From contig NZ_CP095071.1 of assembly GCF_022919575.1 (NCBI RefSeq), forward strand, positions 1,302,001 through 1,366,000: a stretch of 64,000 nucleotides of DNA, written 5' to 3'. Positions 39,815-47,766 of this stretch are shown piece after piece. The DNA comes from Gracilibacillus salinarum (lineage in GTDB: Bacteria > Bacillota > Bacilli > Bacillales > Amphibacillaceae). Every line of letters starts with the position of its first letter. Positions within the stretch are counted from its first letter, which is position 1. The notes below the pieces were generated by a model. It had not been told where the DNA came from and ran no database searches. It saw only the letters and a program-made list of their open reading frames with translations. The position numbers and the translations under genes were made by a program.

Positions 39815-40657
39815 ATGCCAACCAATCGACATTTAATCGCGTTAGACTTAGATGGAACTTTGCTAACCGACGAGAAAGAAATAAGTGCGTATACAAAATC
39901 AATGGTGCAACAAGCCATGAAAGAAGGACATATAGTTGTCATTGCAACAGGACGTCCACATCGAGCAAGTATTTCATATTATCATCAGCTTGGGCTAGAA
40001 ACGCCGATGGTAAATTTCAATGGTGCTCTAATACATCACCCGACAGACAACAAATGGGATGTACTGCACACACCATTGCCGAATCGGACTGCTAAGAAGA
40101 TTATCCAAACCTGTTATGATTTTGAAGTGGAGAATATTTTTGCAGAAATAAAAGATAATATGTACCTTGATCGGTTTGACCAGCAATTCCTCGACATTTT
40201 TACTGAGCCTGAACAAGAAGATTTGATTACTGTGGGAAGTTTAAAAAATCATCTGACAGAAGATCCAACTTCATTATTAATCCATCCGAAGCCACATCAT
40301 GTAGAAGAGTTACGACAGTATCTAAATGATAAACATGCTTCCATTATTGAACACCGAAAATGGGGTGTGCCTTGGGATATTATTGAAGTCGTAAGAAAAG
40401 GAATAAACAAAGCTGTCGGTTTAAAGAAAATTGCCCATTATTATCATATTCCGGTAGAAAACATTATTGCATTTGGTGATGAAGATAATGATTTAGAAAT
40501 GATTGAATTCGCAGGTGTCGGTGTGTCGATGGGTAATGCGATTGACGAATTAACGCAAATCTCCAACTACCAAACAAAAACGAATGAAGAAGACGGTATT
40601 GGCAGCTTTCTCGCTAATTATTTAAAGCTTAGTTCGAACCCGGAAATTTCCAAGTGA
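39815..40657 (+). CDS. yitU: HAD-family (Cof-type) sugar-phosphate phosphatase YitU
   Basis: 280 aa. HAD motif I ALDLDGTLL, motif II ATGRP, motif III lysine in RKGINKAVGLKKI, and motif IV GDEDNDLEMI, with the C2B cap between them. It likely dephosphorylates small phospho-metabolites such as flavin precursors; the exact substrate is open. AGGTGATGATG precedes the ATG. Divergent from yitV. Confidence 0.92.
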   Translation: MPTNRHLIALDLDGTLLTDEKEISAYTKSMVQQAMKEGHIVVIATGRPHRASISYYHQLGLETPMVNFNGALIHHPTDNKWDVLHTPLPNRTAKKIIQTCYDFEVENIFAEIKDNMYLDRFDQQFLDIFTEPEQEDLITVGSLKNHLTEDPTSLLIHPKPHHVEELRQYLNDKHASIIEHRKWGVPWDIIEVVRKGINKAVGLKKIAHYYHIPVENIIAFGDEDNDLEMIEFAGVGVSMGNAIDELTQISNYQTKTNEEDGIGSFLANYLKLSSNPEISK

Positions 40658-40691
40658 TTCACAGTATAAAATCAGCTCAATGACTCATAAT

Positions 40692-40723
40692 AAGGCATGA
40701 ACATCAGATTGATGTTCATGCTT
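40692..40723 (+). terminator. Terminator of yitU
   Basis: GCATGAACATC and GATGTTCATGC around AGATT, followed by TTTTTCC. Confidence 0.85.
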
Positions 40724-40780
40724 TTTCCTTTAGCTTCTGATTTTGGTGGCGGCTTAGATAGAGGTATACCAAAGGAAGGC

Positions 40781-40885
40781 ATGATAAAACTGGATGAAAG
40801 TCAGAAAAGGAAAAAGCAGGATATCCGGTTTGATGACATGTTTTCCTTTGCAGCCGCCATCTCACTCATAAGTCTACTGAAATGA
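40781..40885 (+). CDS. Possible 34-aa small protein
   Basis: ORF from ATG 40781 with AAAGG 5 nt upstream. The first half is very charged (MIKLDESQKRKKQDIRFDD) and the second half hydrophobic (FSFAAAISLISLLK). A longer in-frame reading from 40697 would start inside the yitU terminator and is unlikely. Amphipathic ending suggests membrane contact. No family recognised. Confidence 0.4.
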   Translation: MIKLDESQKRKKQDIRFDDMFSFAAAISLISLLK

Positions 40886-40943
40886 ATCATGACGGTCATC
40901 CAAAAGATAAACCTAGTGATTCTACAAACAGGAGGATTTACCA

Positions 40944-41141
40944 ATGCAAAACCAAATGTTCGAACAAGCCAAAAATGCGGTCAATCGCATGATGAATCGC
41001 CAGAACGGAAACTTCTCAGATGCAGATAAGCAAGCCGCGCAAGATGCCATTCAATCAGCATACACGAATGCTACTGCTGAAGAACAGCAAGAACTTCGCC
41101 AACTTGAAGAACAGTTGAAACAACAGAACGAACTGAAATAA
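40944..41141 (+). CDS. DUF3813-like small protein
   Basis: 65 aa with an ideal AGGAGG 7 nt before the ATG. It is all-helical and glutamine-rich: FEQAKNAVNRM, then DKQAAQDAIQSAYTNATAEE, ending in a coiled LEEQLKQQNELK. It resembles DUF3813 proteins found near yitU/yitT in Bacillus; function unknown. Confidence 0.7.
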   Translation: MQNQMFEQAKNAVNRMMNRQNGNFSDADKQAAQDAIQSAYTNATAEEQQELRQLEEQLKQQNELK

Positions 41142-41152
41142 GCTCCTCTAAC

Positions 41153-41183
41153 AGAAGGCATACCCTGTGTATGCCTTCTCTTT
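41153..41183. terminator. Terminator between the DUF3813-like gene and a membrane protein gene
   Basis: AGAAGGCATAC and GTATGCCTTCT around CCCTGT, then CTTTCTT. Confidence 0.8.
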
Positions 41184-41184
41184 C

Positions 41185-41592
41185 TTAATGTAACCATTTA
41201 TCCAAATAATACAAGGTGATACCAAAAAGACCATGACCGATAAACCAATACAAAATTGCCATACCATTGGACACTGCTGGTGTTGACTGGACAGCAATGA
41301 TTGTCAGAGGAAAATAGGTAAGTGCAGCTGCGCAACTAATGAAGAGAACGGTAGACATCCTTCTATTTGTAAACGTGACATAAACCCAGGTAATCATCCA
41401 TGCAATTAATAAATGAAAGAACCATTCAAGTAACACAGATGTTCTATTCTGCAAAAAAGGAACAAAATCGACATTTAATAATAACGTATATACCTTTTCC
41501 CCTGTAATGCTTTCCACAACCAACAAAAATACGCCCAATACCATACCTGCTATCGTGCCAATAACCAGCACGTGTTGCCAATCCTTTTTCAT
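41185..41592 (-). CDS. Four-helix membrane protein, unknown function
   Basis: 135 aa with four hydrophobic segments (about 8-27, 50-70, 77-98, 108-130) and short polar loops. GGAGGAG precedes the ATG. No motif points to a function. It resembles uncharacterised YagU-type membrane proteins only in overall layout. Confidence 0.75.
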   Translation of the reverse strand: MKKDWQHVLVIGTIAGMVLGVFLLVVESITGEKVYTLLLNVDFVPFLQNRTSVLLEWFFHLLIAWMITWVYVTFTNRRMSTVLFISCAAALTYFPLTIIAVQSTPAVSNGMAILYWFIGHGLFGITLYYLDKWLH

Positions 41593-41691
41593 CTTATCCT
41601 CTCCTCCTTATTGTTCGACCATTGAATTTCTTTCATAAATCGCTATAGTTTGATATCATGTTGTTAAAGTACGCAACCTAGGAGGAAAACC

Positions 41692-41955
41692 ATGAGTATT
41701 CATGTTGAAGCAACACCAAATCCAAATGCAATGAAATTCACTAGTGACAGTATGATTTTTGAAGGTAATGGCAGTGTCTCTGTCATGCCCGGACAAACAA
41801 GTGAATATGATATTTTAAACGAATTAATGACACTAGAAGGTGTAGACAATGTATTTGGCTTCCAGCATTTTATTACCGTTAACAAAAAAATGGATGTAGA
41901 ATGGGACGAGCTTACTGATAACGTGAAAGAAGTTATCGCAAAGTACGGATATTAA
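41692..41955 (+). CDS. Nfu_N-domain protein (Fe-S scaffold N-terminal type)
   Basis: 87 aa. It begins IHVEATPNPNAMKFTS, the signature of the Nfu N-terminal domain, and contains the family-type GVDNVFGFQHFITVNKK. The C-terminal CxxC domain of full Nfu proteins is absent, as usual for this single-domain version in Bacillaceae. It is probably an accessory in iron-sulfur assembly. AGGAGG lies 7 nt upstream. Confidence 0.88.
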   Translation: MSIHVEATPNPNAMKFTSDSMIFEGNGSVSVMPGQTSEYDILNELMTLEGVDNVFGFQHFITVNKKMDVEWDELTDNVKEVIAKYGY

Positions 41956-41977
41956 AAATTTTAGCACGCACCTTATA

Positions 41978-42014
41978 AAAAAGAGAAGGACTATTCGGCT
42001 CCTTCTCTTTTTCT
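41978..42014. terminator. Bidirectional terminator between nfu-like gene and yitT
   Basis: AAAGAGAAGGA and TCCTTCTCTTT around CTATTCGGC, with A and T runs. Confidence 0.85.
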
Positions 42015-42016
42015 AT

Positions 42017-42865
42017 TTATTCATTTTTTCTAAAGAAACCATACACACCTGCTGTTTCAATCACATTCGTAAAGGCATTCTCATCGACTTCATGTATAAT
42101 ACGTTCTAAATCATACAATTCATACCTGGTGATTACTAAATAAAGCATATGCTTATCTTCCTTCGTGTAAGCACCTTTAACCGGAAGAATCGTGATCCCG
42201 CGAACCATGGTATCATGGATTGCCTGTTGCAGTTCGTCTGCTTTTTTGGTGACGATCATAGCAGTTACTTTCTCATGACGAGTATGAATACCATCAATCA
42301 CACGAGTAGATACATACAGACCTACCAGTGTGTACAATGCGTTCTCTGGTTCATTTAACAGACCGGCAATTACAATAATTAACCCATTAATAAGCATTAA
42401 ATAGCTGCCGATCGGCTTATCCTTTAACCGGGACAGGATCATAGCGATAATATCAGAACCGCCCGTCGATGCCCCCCACTTCAATGTAATCCCAATACCT
42501 ACACCAGCAATTACACCACCAAATACTGCGTTCAGCATTATATCCTCTGATAAGGTAACAATCGGTAATACTTCAAGAAAGATAGAAGTCGCAAGGACGG
42601 AAAGAAAACTGTAAATCGTGAACCCTTTTCCAACCATTAACCAGCCAAGGATCGCGACTGGTATATTGAGAATAAATAAGATAATACCTGTACTGGCAAG
42701 TTGAATGCCTAGATACTCTGAAAAAACAGTCGCCAAAATTTGTGAAATACCGGTAAATCCGCTGGCATATACATGCGCACTTATAAAGAAAAAATTAAGC
42801 GCAATTGCGTTGAGAATTGCACCAATAAACACAATCGCAATACGTTTTGTCTCCATTAAAAACAC
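42017..42865 (-). CDS. yitT: YitT family membrane protein
   Basis: 282 aa from GTG 42865, which is 7 nt from AGGAGG; the ATG at 42871 is too close to that site. Five to six N-terminal membrane segments carry GFTGISQIL and KWGASTGGSDIIA, followed by a cytosolic DUF2179 domain (about 210-282, ITILPVKGAYTKEDKHMLYLVITR). Function is not established; relatives have been proposed to regulate or transport small ligands. Confidence 0.9.
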   Translation of the reverse strand: MFLMETKRIAIVFIGAILNAIALNFFFISAHVYASGFTGISQILATVFSEYLGIQLASTGIILFILNIPVAILGWLMVGKGFTIYSFLSVLATSIFLEVLPIVTLSEDIMLNAVFGGVIAGVGIGITLKWGASTGGSDIIAMILSRLKDKPIGSYLMLINGLIIVIAGLLNEPENALYTLVGLYVSTRVIDGIHTRHEKVTAMIVTKKADELQQAIHDTMVRGITILPVKGAYTKEDKHMLYLVITRYELYDLERIIHEVDENAFTNVIETAGVYGFFRKNE

Positions 42866-43024
42866 TGTCATTCCTCCTGTTCACGGAATTCACATGATTC
42901 CATACCCTTTTTCAACGTTGCTTAATCATTGATTATGTACGACGACTAAGCAGACAATGATTCACTATACTAAATTTCGAACGAGAAACCAAGTGTTTTG
43001 TCAAAATTTTTGTATGGCTTTTTT

Positions 43025-43053
43025 TTGACGTAACCCACCGTTACGCTTACACT
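43025..43053 (+). promoter_or_regulatory. Promoter of the degV gene
   Basis: TTGACG, 17-bp spacer, TACACT. The spacer and -35 hold a dyad, CGTAACCCACCGTTACG at 43029-43045, which could be an operator. Confidence 0.6.
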
Positions 43054-43111
43054 TATATTAAACGTAATCAAGATTATTCATTCATGATTTTGGAAAAAAG
43101 GAGGGGTACCC

Positions 43112-43963
43112 TTGTCAGTACAAATAATTGCAGATTCTGCTTGCGATCTGACAGCAGAAGATTGTGCACAATACGGAATTGAAAAGCTTCCCTTAACTGT
43201 TCAATTAGATGGCAGCGAATATGAAGATGGCATTTCGATTTCTTCCAAAAAGATTTACGACGCAATGCGAGAGGGAAAAGCGCCCAAAACAGCACAAGTA
43301 AGTCCTCAATTGTTTAAAGATACATTTCAAAAATATGCCGAAAGTAATACTCCCGTTATTTATTTAGCCTTTTCCTCGGAATTGTCGGGTACATATCAGG
43401 CTGGGAAGTTGATGGAGCAAGGAATCAAAGAGGAATTTCCGGAAGCAGATCTCCATGTCCTAGATACGAAATGTGCCTCATTAGGATATGGGCTAGTCGT
43501 CCTGCAAGCCGCTAAACTTGCTCAATCGGGCGCTGGTGTTGATGAAATTATCAAGGCGAGCAAACATAGCTATCAGCATATGGAGCATATTTTTACTGTT
43601 GATGACCTCGAGTATTTATATCGAGGTGGACGCGTTAGTAAAACTGCTGCCTTTGTCGGCACGTTATTAAAGGTTAAACCATTGTTACACATGGAAGATG
43701 GCAAGTTAATTCCACTTGAAAAAATACGCGGTTCCAAAAAAGTGTACAAGCGAATGCTAGAGTTAATGGAGGAACGCGGGGCGAATTTTGAGCAGCAAAC
43801 CATTGGTATCAGCCACGGTGATGCAATCGACACTGCAGAAGAAATCGCAGCAATGATCCGGGAAAAATGGCAAGTAAAAGAGATAAAAATTAATATGATT
43901 GGCTCTTCTATCGGTGCCCATGCCGGACCTGGTACGATTGCGTTATTTTTCTTAAATGAATAA
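43112..43963 (+). CDS. DegV-family fatty-acid-binding protein (YitS-like)
   Basis: 283 aa from TTG 43112 with AAAGGAGG upstream. DegV/FakB fold: IADSACDLTAED, SSELSGTYQ with the lipid-contacting Ser, VDDLEYLYRGGRVSKTAAFVG, and IGSSIGAHAGPGTIALFF. Such proteins present fatty acids to a kinase for phospholipid synthesis. Its place next to yitT and yitU suggests the YitS orthologue, but Bacillaceae carry several DegV paralogues. Confidence 0.9.
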   Translation: MSVQIIADSACDLTAEDCAQYGIEKLPLTVQLDGSEYEDGISISSKKIYDAMREGKAPKTAQVSPQLFKDTFQKYAESNTPVIYLAFSSELSGTYQAGKLMEQGIKEEFPEADLHVLDTKCASLGYGLVVLQAAKLAQSGAGVDEIIKASKHSYQHMEHIFTVDDLEYLYRGGRVSKTAAFVGTLLKVKPLLHMEDGKLIPLEKIRGSKKVYKRMLELMEERGANFEQQTIGISHGDAIDTAEEIAAMIREKWQVKEIKINMIGSSIGAHAGPGTIALFFLNE

Positions 43964-43970
43964 AACAAAC

Positions 43971-44000
43971 AAAACTCCTACTGATAGTGGGAGTTTTTTT
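43971..44000 (+). terminator. Terminator of degV
   Basis: AAAACTCCTACT and AGTGGGAGTTTT around GAT, followed by TTTC. Confidence 0.85.
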
Positions 44001-44060
44001 CGCATATCAGGATCAAGATACGCCATACTAGATATAAAAAGTATCTAGGAGTGTACAGAA

Positions 44061-44921
44061 ATGGCTAATAATCAAAAGACTGAAGTTTTACCAAAACAGC
44101 ATCAAGATCGCCAGCCTGGCTTCGAATATAAGATGCACCCGCTCCCTAAGTATATAAAAGAGAGTTATCAAGGTAGTGGAAAATTAAAAGATCAAGTAGC
44201 GATTATTTCCGGTGGAGACAGTGGCATCGGTCGATCGGTTGCTGTACATTATGCAAAAGAGGGTGCTCATATTGCCATAATCTATTACGATGAAGATCAA
44301 GATGCTAACGAAACAAAGAAGGCAGTAGAGGCAGCCGGTGTTTCTTGCAGCTTATTCAGAGGAGATATATCTGACAGTGCTTTCTGTAATGAGGTAGTGG
44401 AAAAAGTAATTGCAGAACATGGCAAAATAAATATCGTTGTCAATAATGCCGCCATGCAATTCCCACAACAGAATTTCTTAAACATTACTGATGATCAACT
44501 AGAAAAGACATTTCGTGTCAATATTTTTTCTTATTTTTACTTAACAAGAGCTGCCCTCCGCTATTTGAAACAAGGCAGTGTGATTATCAACACCTCTTCT
44601 ATCACCGCTTTTCAAGGAAGTGAGAATCTAATTGATTATTCAAGTACGAAGGGTGCGATTACTACGTTCACGAAGTCTTTAGCAAAGTCACTTGTCAAAC
44701 AAGGCATTCGTGTAAACAGTGTCGCACCTGGACCAATTTGGACACCATTAATCCCTGCCAGCTTTGATGAAAATGAGGTAGCTACCTTTGGCTCTGACTC
44801 AGAAATGGGAAGACCAGGCGAGCCCTGTGAAGTAGCACCCGCCTATGTGTATTTAGCAAGCAACGATGGCAGTTATGTGACCGGACAAACCATTCATGTA
44901 AATGGCGGAAAGATCGTATAG
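44061..44921 (+). CDS. Short-chain dehydrogenase/reductase (GSP39/YhdF type)
   Basis: 286 aa. A 45-residue N-terminal extension (HQDRQPGFEYKMHPLPKY) is typical of the stress-linked SDR group. The NAD(P) motif is SGGDSGIGRSVA, then NNAAMQ, the catalytic Ser in NTSSITAFQG and YSSTKGA (Tyr and Lys), ending VTGQTIHVNGG. Substrate unknown. A small dyad CTAGATA/TATCTAG overlaps the region just before the ribosome site AGGAG. Confidence 0.9.
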   Translation: MANNQKTEVLPKQHQDRQPGFEYKMHPLPKYIKESYQGSGKLKDQVAIISGGDSGIGRSVAVHYAKEGAHIAIIYYDEDQDANETKKAVEAAGVSCSLFRGDISDSAFCNEVVEKVIAEHGKINIVVNNAAMQFPQQNFLNITDDQLEKTFRVNIFSYFYLTRAALRYLKQGSVIINTSSITAFQGSENLIDYSSTKGAITTFTKSLAKSLVKQGIRVNSVAPGPIWTPLIPASFDENEVATFGSDSEMGRPGEPCEVAPAYVYLASNDGSYVTGQTIHVNGGKIV

Positions 44922-44996
44922 CAGACAATGTTGTGCTAATTTGGATTATATACAGTAGAATGTAGCATTATTATTTTAAATGCTTAGAAAAACTTA

Positions 44997-45052
44997 TCCT
45001 TTTCGTCCTGCAGGGCATCGTTAACATTAGCCGTTCCCTGCAAGACGAAAAG
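44997..45052. repeat. Solitary long inverted repeat
   Basis: CTTTTCGTCCTGCAGGG and CCCTGCAAGACGAAAAG around a 20-nt loop. There is no T run. CGTCCTGCAGGGC resembles the arm CGTCCTGCGGGGC of E elements, so it may be a related fragment. It lies between the convergent SDR gene and small membrane gene. Confidence 0.6.
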
Positions 45053-45083
45053 TGATTAACTGAAATGGTAATCAACCAGGCTT

Positions 45084-45317
45084 TCAGGATAGTTGCTGCT
45101 TTCGTCTTATCACAAAGGCAAATATAAGCGGAACAACTGGTGTAAAAACAAATAACTGATAAGCATTATCCACTGTACTGTAATAAAACATCGGAACACA
45201 TAATAGAAGAGCACTTACGATAAAAGCTTTTACTGACTTTTTTCGTAAGCCATATAAAAAGCTGATACTGCTACATATTAAAAACAGCCAAAATAGTAAC
45301 GATGGAACTTGCAACAT
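45084..45317 (-). CDS. Small membrane protein, unknown function
   Basis: 77 aa with three hydrophobic segments (about 5-22, 29-46, 52-68) and a basic tail RRKQQLS. GAGGTGACC precedes the ATG. It begins 15 nt after the zinc-ribbon gene and is probably in its operon. Confidence 0.65.
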   Translation of the reverse strand: MLQVPSLLFWLFLICSSISFLYGLRKKSVKAFIVSALLLCVPMFYYSTVDNAYQLFVFTPVVPLIFAFVIRRKQQLS

Positions 45318-45332
45318 AGCAGGTCACCTCAA

Positions 45333-45536
45333 TTAAAGTATCGTTCCTTTAAACTTATCTGGTTTCGTTACATAGCTTTCAATAATAAAACCGCAATTTG
45401 TACACAACAGATATTCTATATCAGATCCAAAACTCATTTTATTCACTGGTACAACGGCAGCATAGCCATTCTGCTTGCCAATTCCTAATTCAGTTTCTCC
45501 ACACTTTGGACACGATGAAGCTTGATTTTCTACCAT
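45333..45536 (-). CDS. Small zinc-ribbon protein
   Basis: 67 aa from ATG 45536 (GGGAG 9 nt upstream; longer in-frame starts lack a site). Two cysteine pairs, CPKC and CTNC about 38 residues apart, form a zinc ribbon. The centre GIGKQNGYAAVVPVNKMSFGSDIEYLLC looks conserved. No function can be assigned; similar proteins are annotated as nucleic-acid-binding or as hypothetical. Confidence 0.7.
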   Translation of the reverse strand: MVENQASSCPKCGETELGIGKQNGYAAVVPVNKMSFGSDIEYLLCTNCGFIIESYVTKPDKFKGTIL

Positions 45537-45696
45537 AATAAGCGCTCCCTTCTCTACATTATATACGAACAGGCAAAATAAATGTTTCACTTTGTAAGCT
45601 TATCTTTCAATCGTCATCCAGTTCACTGCCATTCCCTTTTCAGCCTAAATAGTGTAGAGTTTAAACTTAGTAGACTACAGAGAAGGAAGTTTAATA

Positions 45697-47052
45697 ATGA
45701 ATCAGCAGAACACTAAAAAATTAAGTTTGTATGCGCTAACTTGGCCGATTTTTATCGAAATTATGTTACATATGTTAATGGGAAATATTGATACGTTAAT
45801 GCTCAGCCAATATTCCGACCATTCTGTTGGCGCGGTGGGAGTAGCCAATCAAATCCTTTCCGTCGTGATTGTTATGTTTGGTTTCGTAGCAGCGGGGGTT
45901 TCCGTACTGGTGGCTCAAAATCTTGGTGCCGAAAAACCGACAACAGCTGGAAAAATCGCAGTATCTTCCTTAAGTTTAAATCTGATATTCTCCTTATCAT
46001 TAAGTCTGTTGTTGTTTCTATTCAGTGATGGTATCCTTCACTTCATGAATATACCAGCAGAACTAATGGGGGAAGCTTCGACTTATCTCAATATTGTTGG
46101 TGGCTTCATTTTTGTGCAAGCGTTAATCATGACTGTCTCCGCCATTTTACGAAGCTATGGTTACACGAAGGATACGATGTATGTCACGATTCTGATGAAC
46201 ATCATCAATGCAGCAGGTAATTACTTTATGATATTCGGACCATTTGGCTTGCCTGTATTCGGCGTCGAAGGAGTAGCCTATATGACGATGATCAGCCGCT
46301 TCGTTGGTTTTATCATCTTATTAGTAATTCTATTGTGGCGTAATGGCAAACACTTGCCACTTACTTCTTTATATAAATACGAAAAAAATCATATCAAAGA
46401 TTTATTACGAATCGGTCTGCCATCTGCCGGTGAAGAATTATCCTATAACGCCAGTCAAATGGTAATTACAATTTTTATTGCCCAAATGGGAACCTTATTT
46501 ATTACCACTCGCGTATACGTAGAGAATTCAATGCTGTTCCTCATGCTGTTTTCCATTGCGATCGGACAAGGAACACAAATATTGATTGGACACATGATGG
46601 GGGCCGGCCAGATTGAAGAAGCTTATAAACGTGGCGTAAAAAGCTTAAAAATAGCGATTGTCATCAGCACATTAGCTGCTATTCTCTTCTATTTCACTGG
46701 TTCAACATTGCTAGAATTTTTCACGGATGACTTAACTATTATCGAAATGGGAATGACGTTACTACTCGTAACCATCATACTAGAACCTGGTCGTGCCTTC
46801 AATCTCGTCTTGATTAATTCTTTGCGTGCTGCCGGGGATGTACAATTCCCGGTGGTCGTCGGCATTATTTCAATGTGGGGTATCAGTGTTACCTTCGCCT
46901 GGTTCTTCGGTATCTATCTTGAACTAGGTCTACTAGGCGTCTGGATCGGGTATATCGCCGATGAATGGTTACGGGGGATTTTAATGTGGCGACGCTGGAA
47001 ATCACGTGTCTGGACCAGAAATGTGTTTATTCGTGATGAACAAAATGAATAA
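45697..47052 (+). CDS. MATE-family efflux transporter
   Basis: 451 aa with twelve membrane segments in two homologous halves. Family features include MGNIDTLMLSQYSDHSVGAVGVANQI, SAILRSYGYT, IFGPFGLPVFGVEGVAY, GQGTQILIGHMMGAG and NSLRAAGDVQFPVVVGIISMW. It is a predicted Na+- or H+-driven exporter of cationic compounds. AGAAGGAAG precedes the ATG. Element E6 begins about 10 bp after its stop codon. Confidence 0.92.
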   Translation: MNQQNTKKLSLYALTWPIFIEIMLHMLMGNIDTLMLSQYSDHSVGAVGVANQILSVVIVMFGFVAAGVSVLVAQNLGAEKPTTAGKIAVSSLSLNLIFSLSLSLLLFLFSDGILHFMNIPAELMGEASTYLNIVGGFIFVQALIMTVSAILRSYGYTKDTMYVTILMNIINAAGNYFMIFGPFGLPVFGVEGVAYMTMISRFVGFIILLVILLWRNGKHLPLTSLYKYEKNHIKDLLRIGLPSAGEELSYNASQMVITIFIAQMGTLFITTRVYVENSMLFLMLFSIAIGQGTQILIGHMMGAGQIEEAYKRGVKSLKIAIVISTLAAILFYFTGSTLLEFFTDDLTIIEMGMTLLLVTIILEPGRAFNLVLINSLRAAGDVQFPVVVGIISMWGISVTFAWFFGIYLELGLLGVWIGYIADEWLRGILMWRRWKSRVWTRNVFIRDEQNE

Positions 47053-47705
47053 CACGGTTCACTCTACCGATAATGTGGATTATGTAAACAAAGGCTATAT
47101 TGCAGAATGTGTCATTTTGATATATTTTAACTGCTTAGCGAAGCTCCGGAAATAGGCTCCGCGTCCTGTGGGCACGGCTTCAGCTAGGCTGCTATTTGTA
47201 AATGCTTCTTTGCAGCCTTGTGCCGAGGAAGCTTACTTCGAAGCTATGCTTGCAGACACAGGCACAAATGAAGTGGATCTTCAGCTCGCGCTGATTCCAC
47301 GGAAGTCTCCGCCTATTTCCTACGCTTGAGGGAAGTGCTACAACTTATGTAACAGTGAAAAGCGACAGTGCTAGACATTATCCATATTAAAGATGAGGTA
47401 TAGACACTATAGGATACCGCTCAAAATATTAGCTGTATTATTAGTTGTAGAGCAAAGCCATAGTGTAGGCCAACCACGTAGACTCCCGCGGGACAGGCAG
47501 GTGCTGAAGCTAACTTTGTGAAGTGCCCTTCTTCACAAAGTTAGCTTCAGCCGTGCCCCGCAGGACGCGAAGTGGTTGGCCGGAGCGGTATCCTAGCACA
47601 TGAATCATTTCAAAATAAATACTAAGCTGTTAGTTGACATAATCCATATTATCGGCACTAAACTTCATGCTCAATATGATTACTGCTTTGGCTGTACTCT
47701 CTTGT
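47053..47705. repeat. Repeat element E6 (standard orientation)
   Basis: The inverted repeats at 47063-47085 and 47638-47658 share the family-variant CCGATAAT instead of CCTATAAT. Module A is at about 47148-47328 and module B at about 47465-47585. The left outer flank is truncated by the MATE stop region, while the right outer flank (GGCACTAAACTTCATGCTCAATATGATTACTGC) equals that of E7. A third site-like sequence, CATTATCCATATTAAAG, lies near the centre (47374-47392). Confidence 0.87.
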
Positions 47706-47715
47706 CTGATGAAAA

Positions 47716-47761
47716 TAAAAAGTAGTTCAGTTAGCACTTTCCAAAACTGAACTACTTTTAT
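47716..47761 (-). terminator. Terminator of the GH13-like gene
   Basis: AAAAAGTAGTTCAGTT and AACTGAACTACTTTTA around a 12-nt loop. Confidence 0.85.
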
Positions 47762-47766
47762 TTAAG

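Noticed and set aside
40697..40780. N-terminal extension of the 34-aa ORF to 40697
   Set aside because: The extension begins inside the yitU terminator hairpin; the start at 40781 has its own ribosome site.
43573..43968. 131-codon minus-strand frame within degV
   Set aside because: Antisense shadow of a gene with complete DegV motifs.
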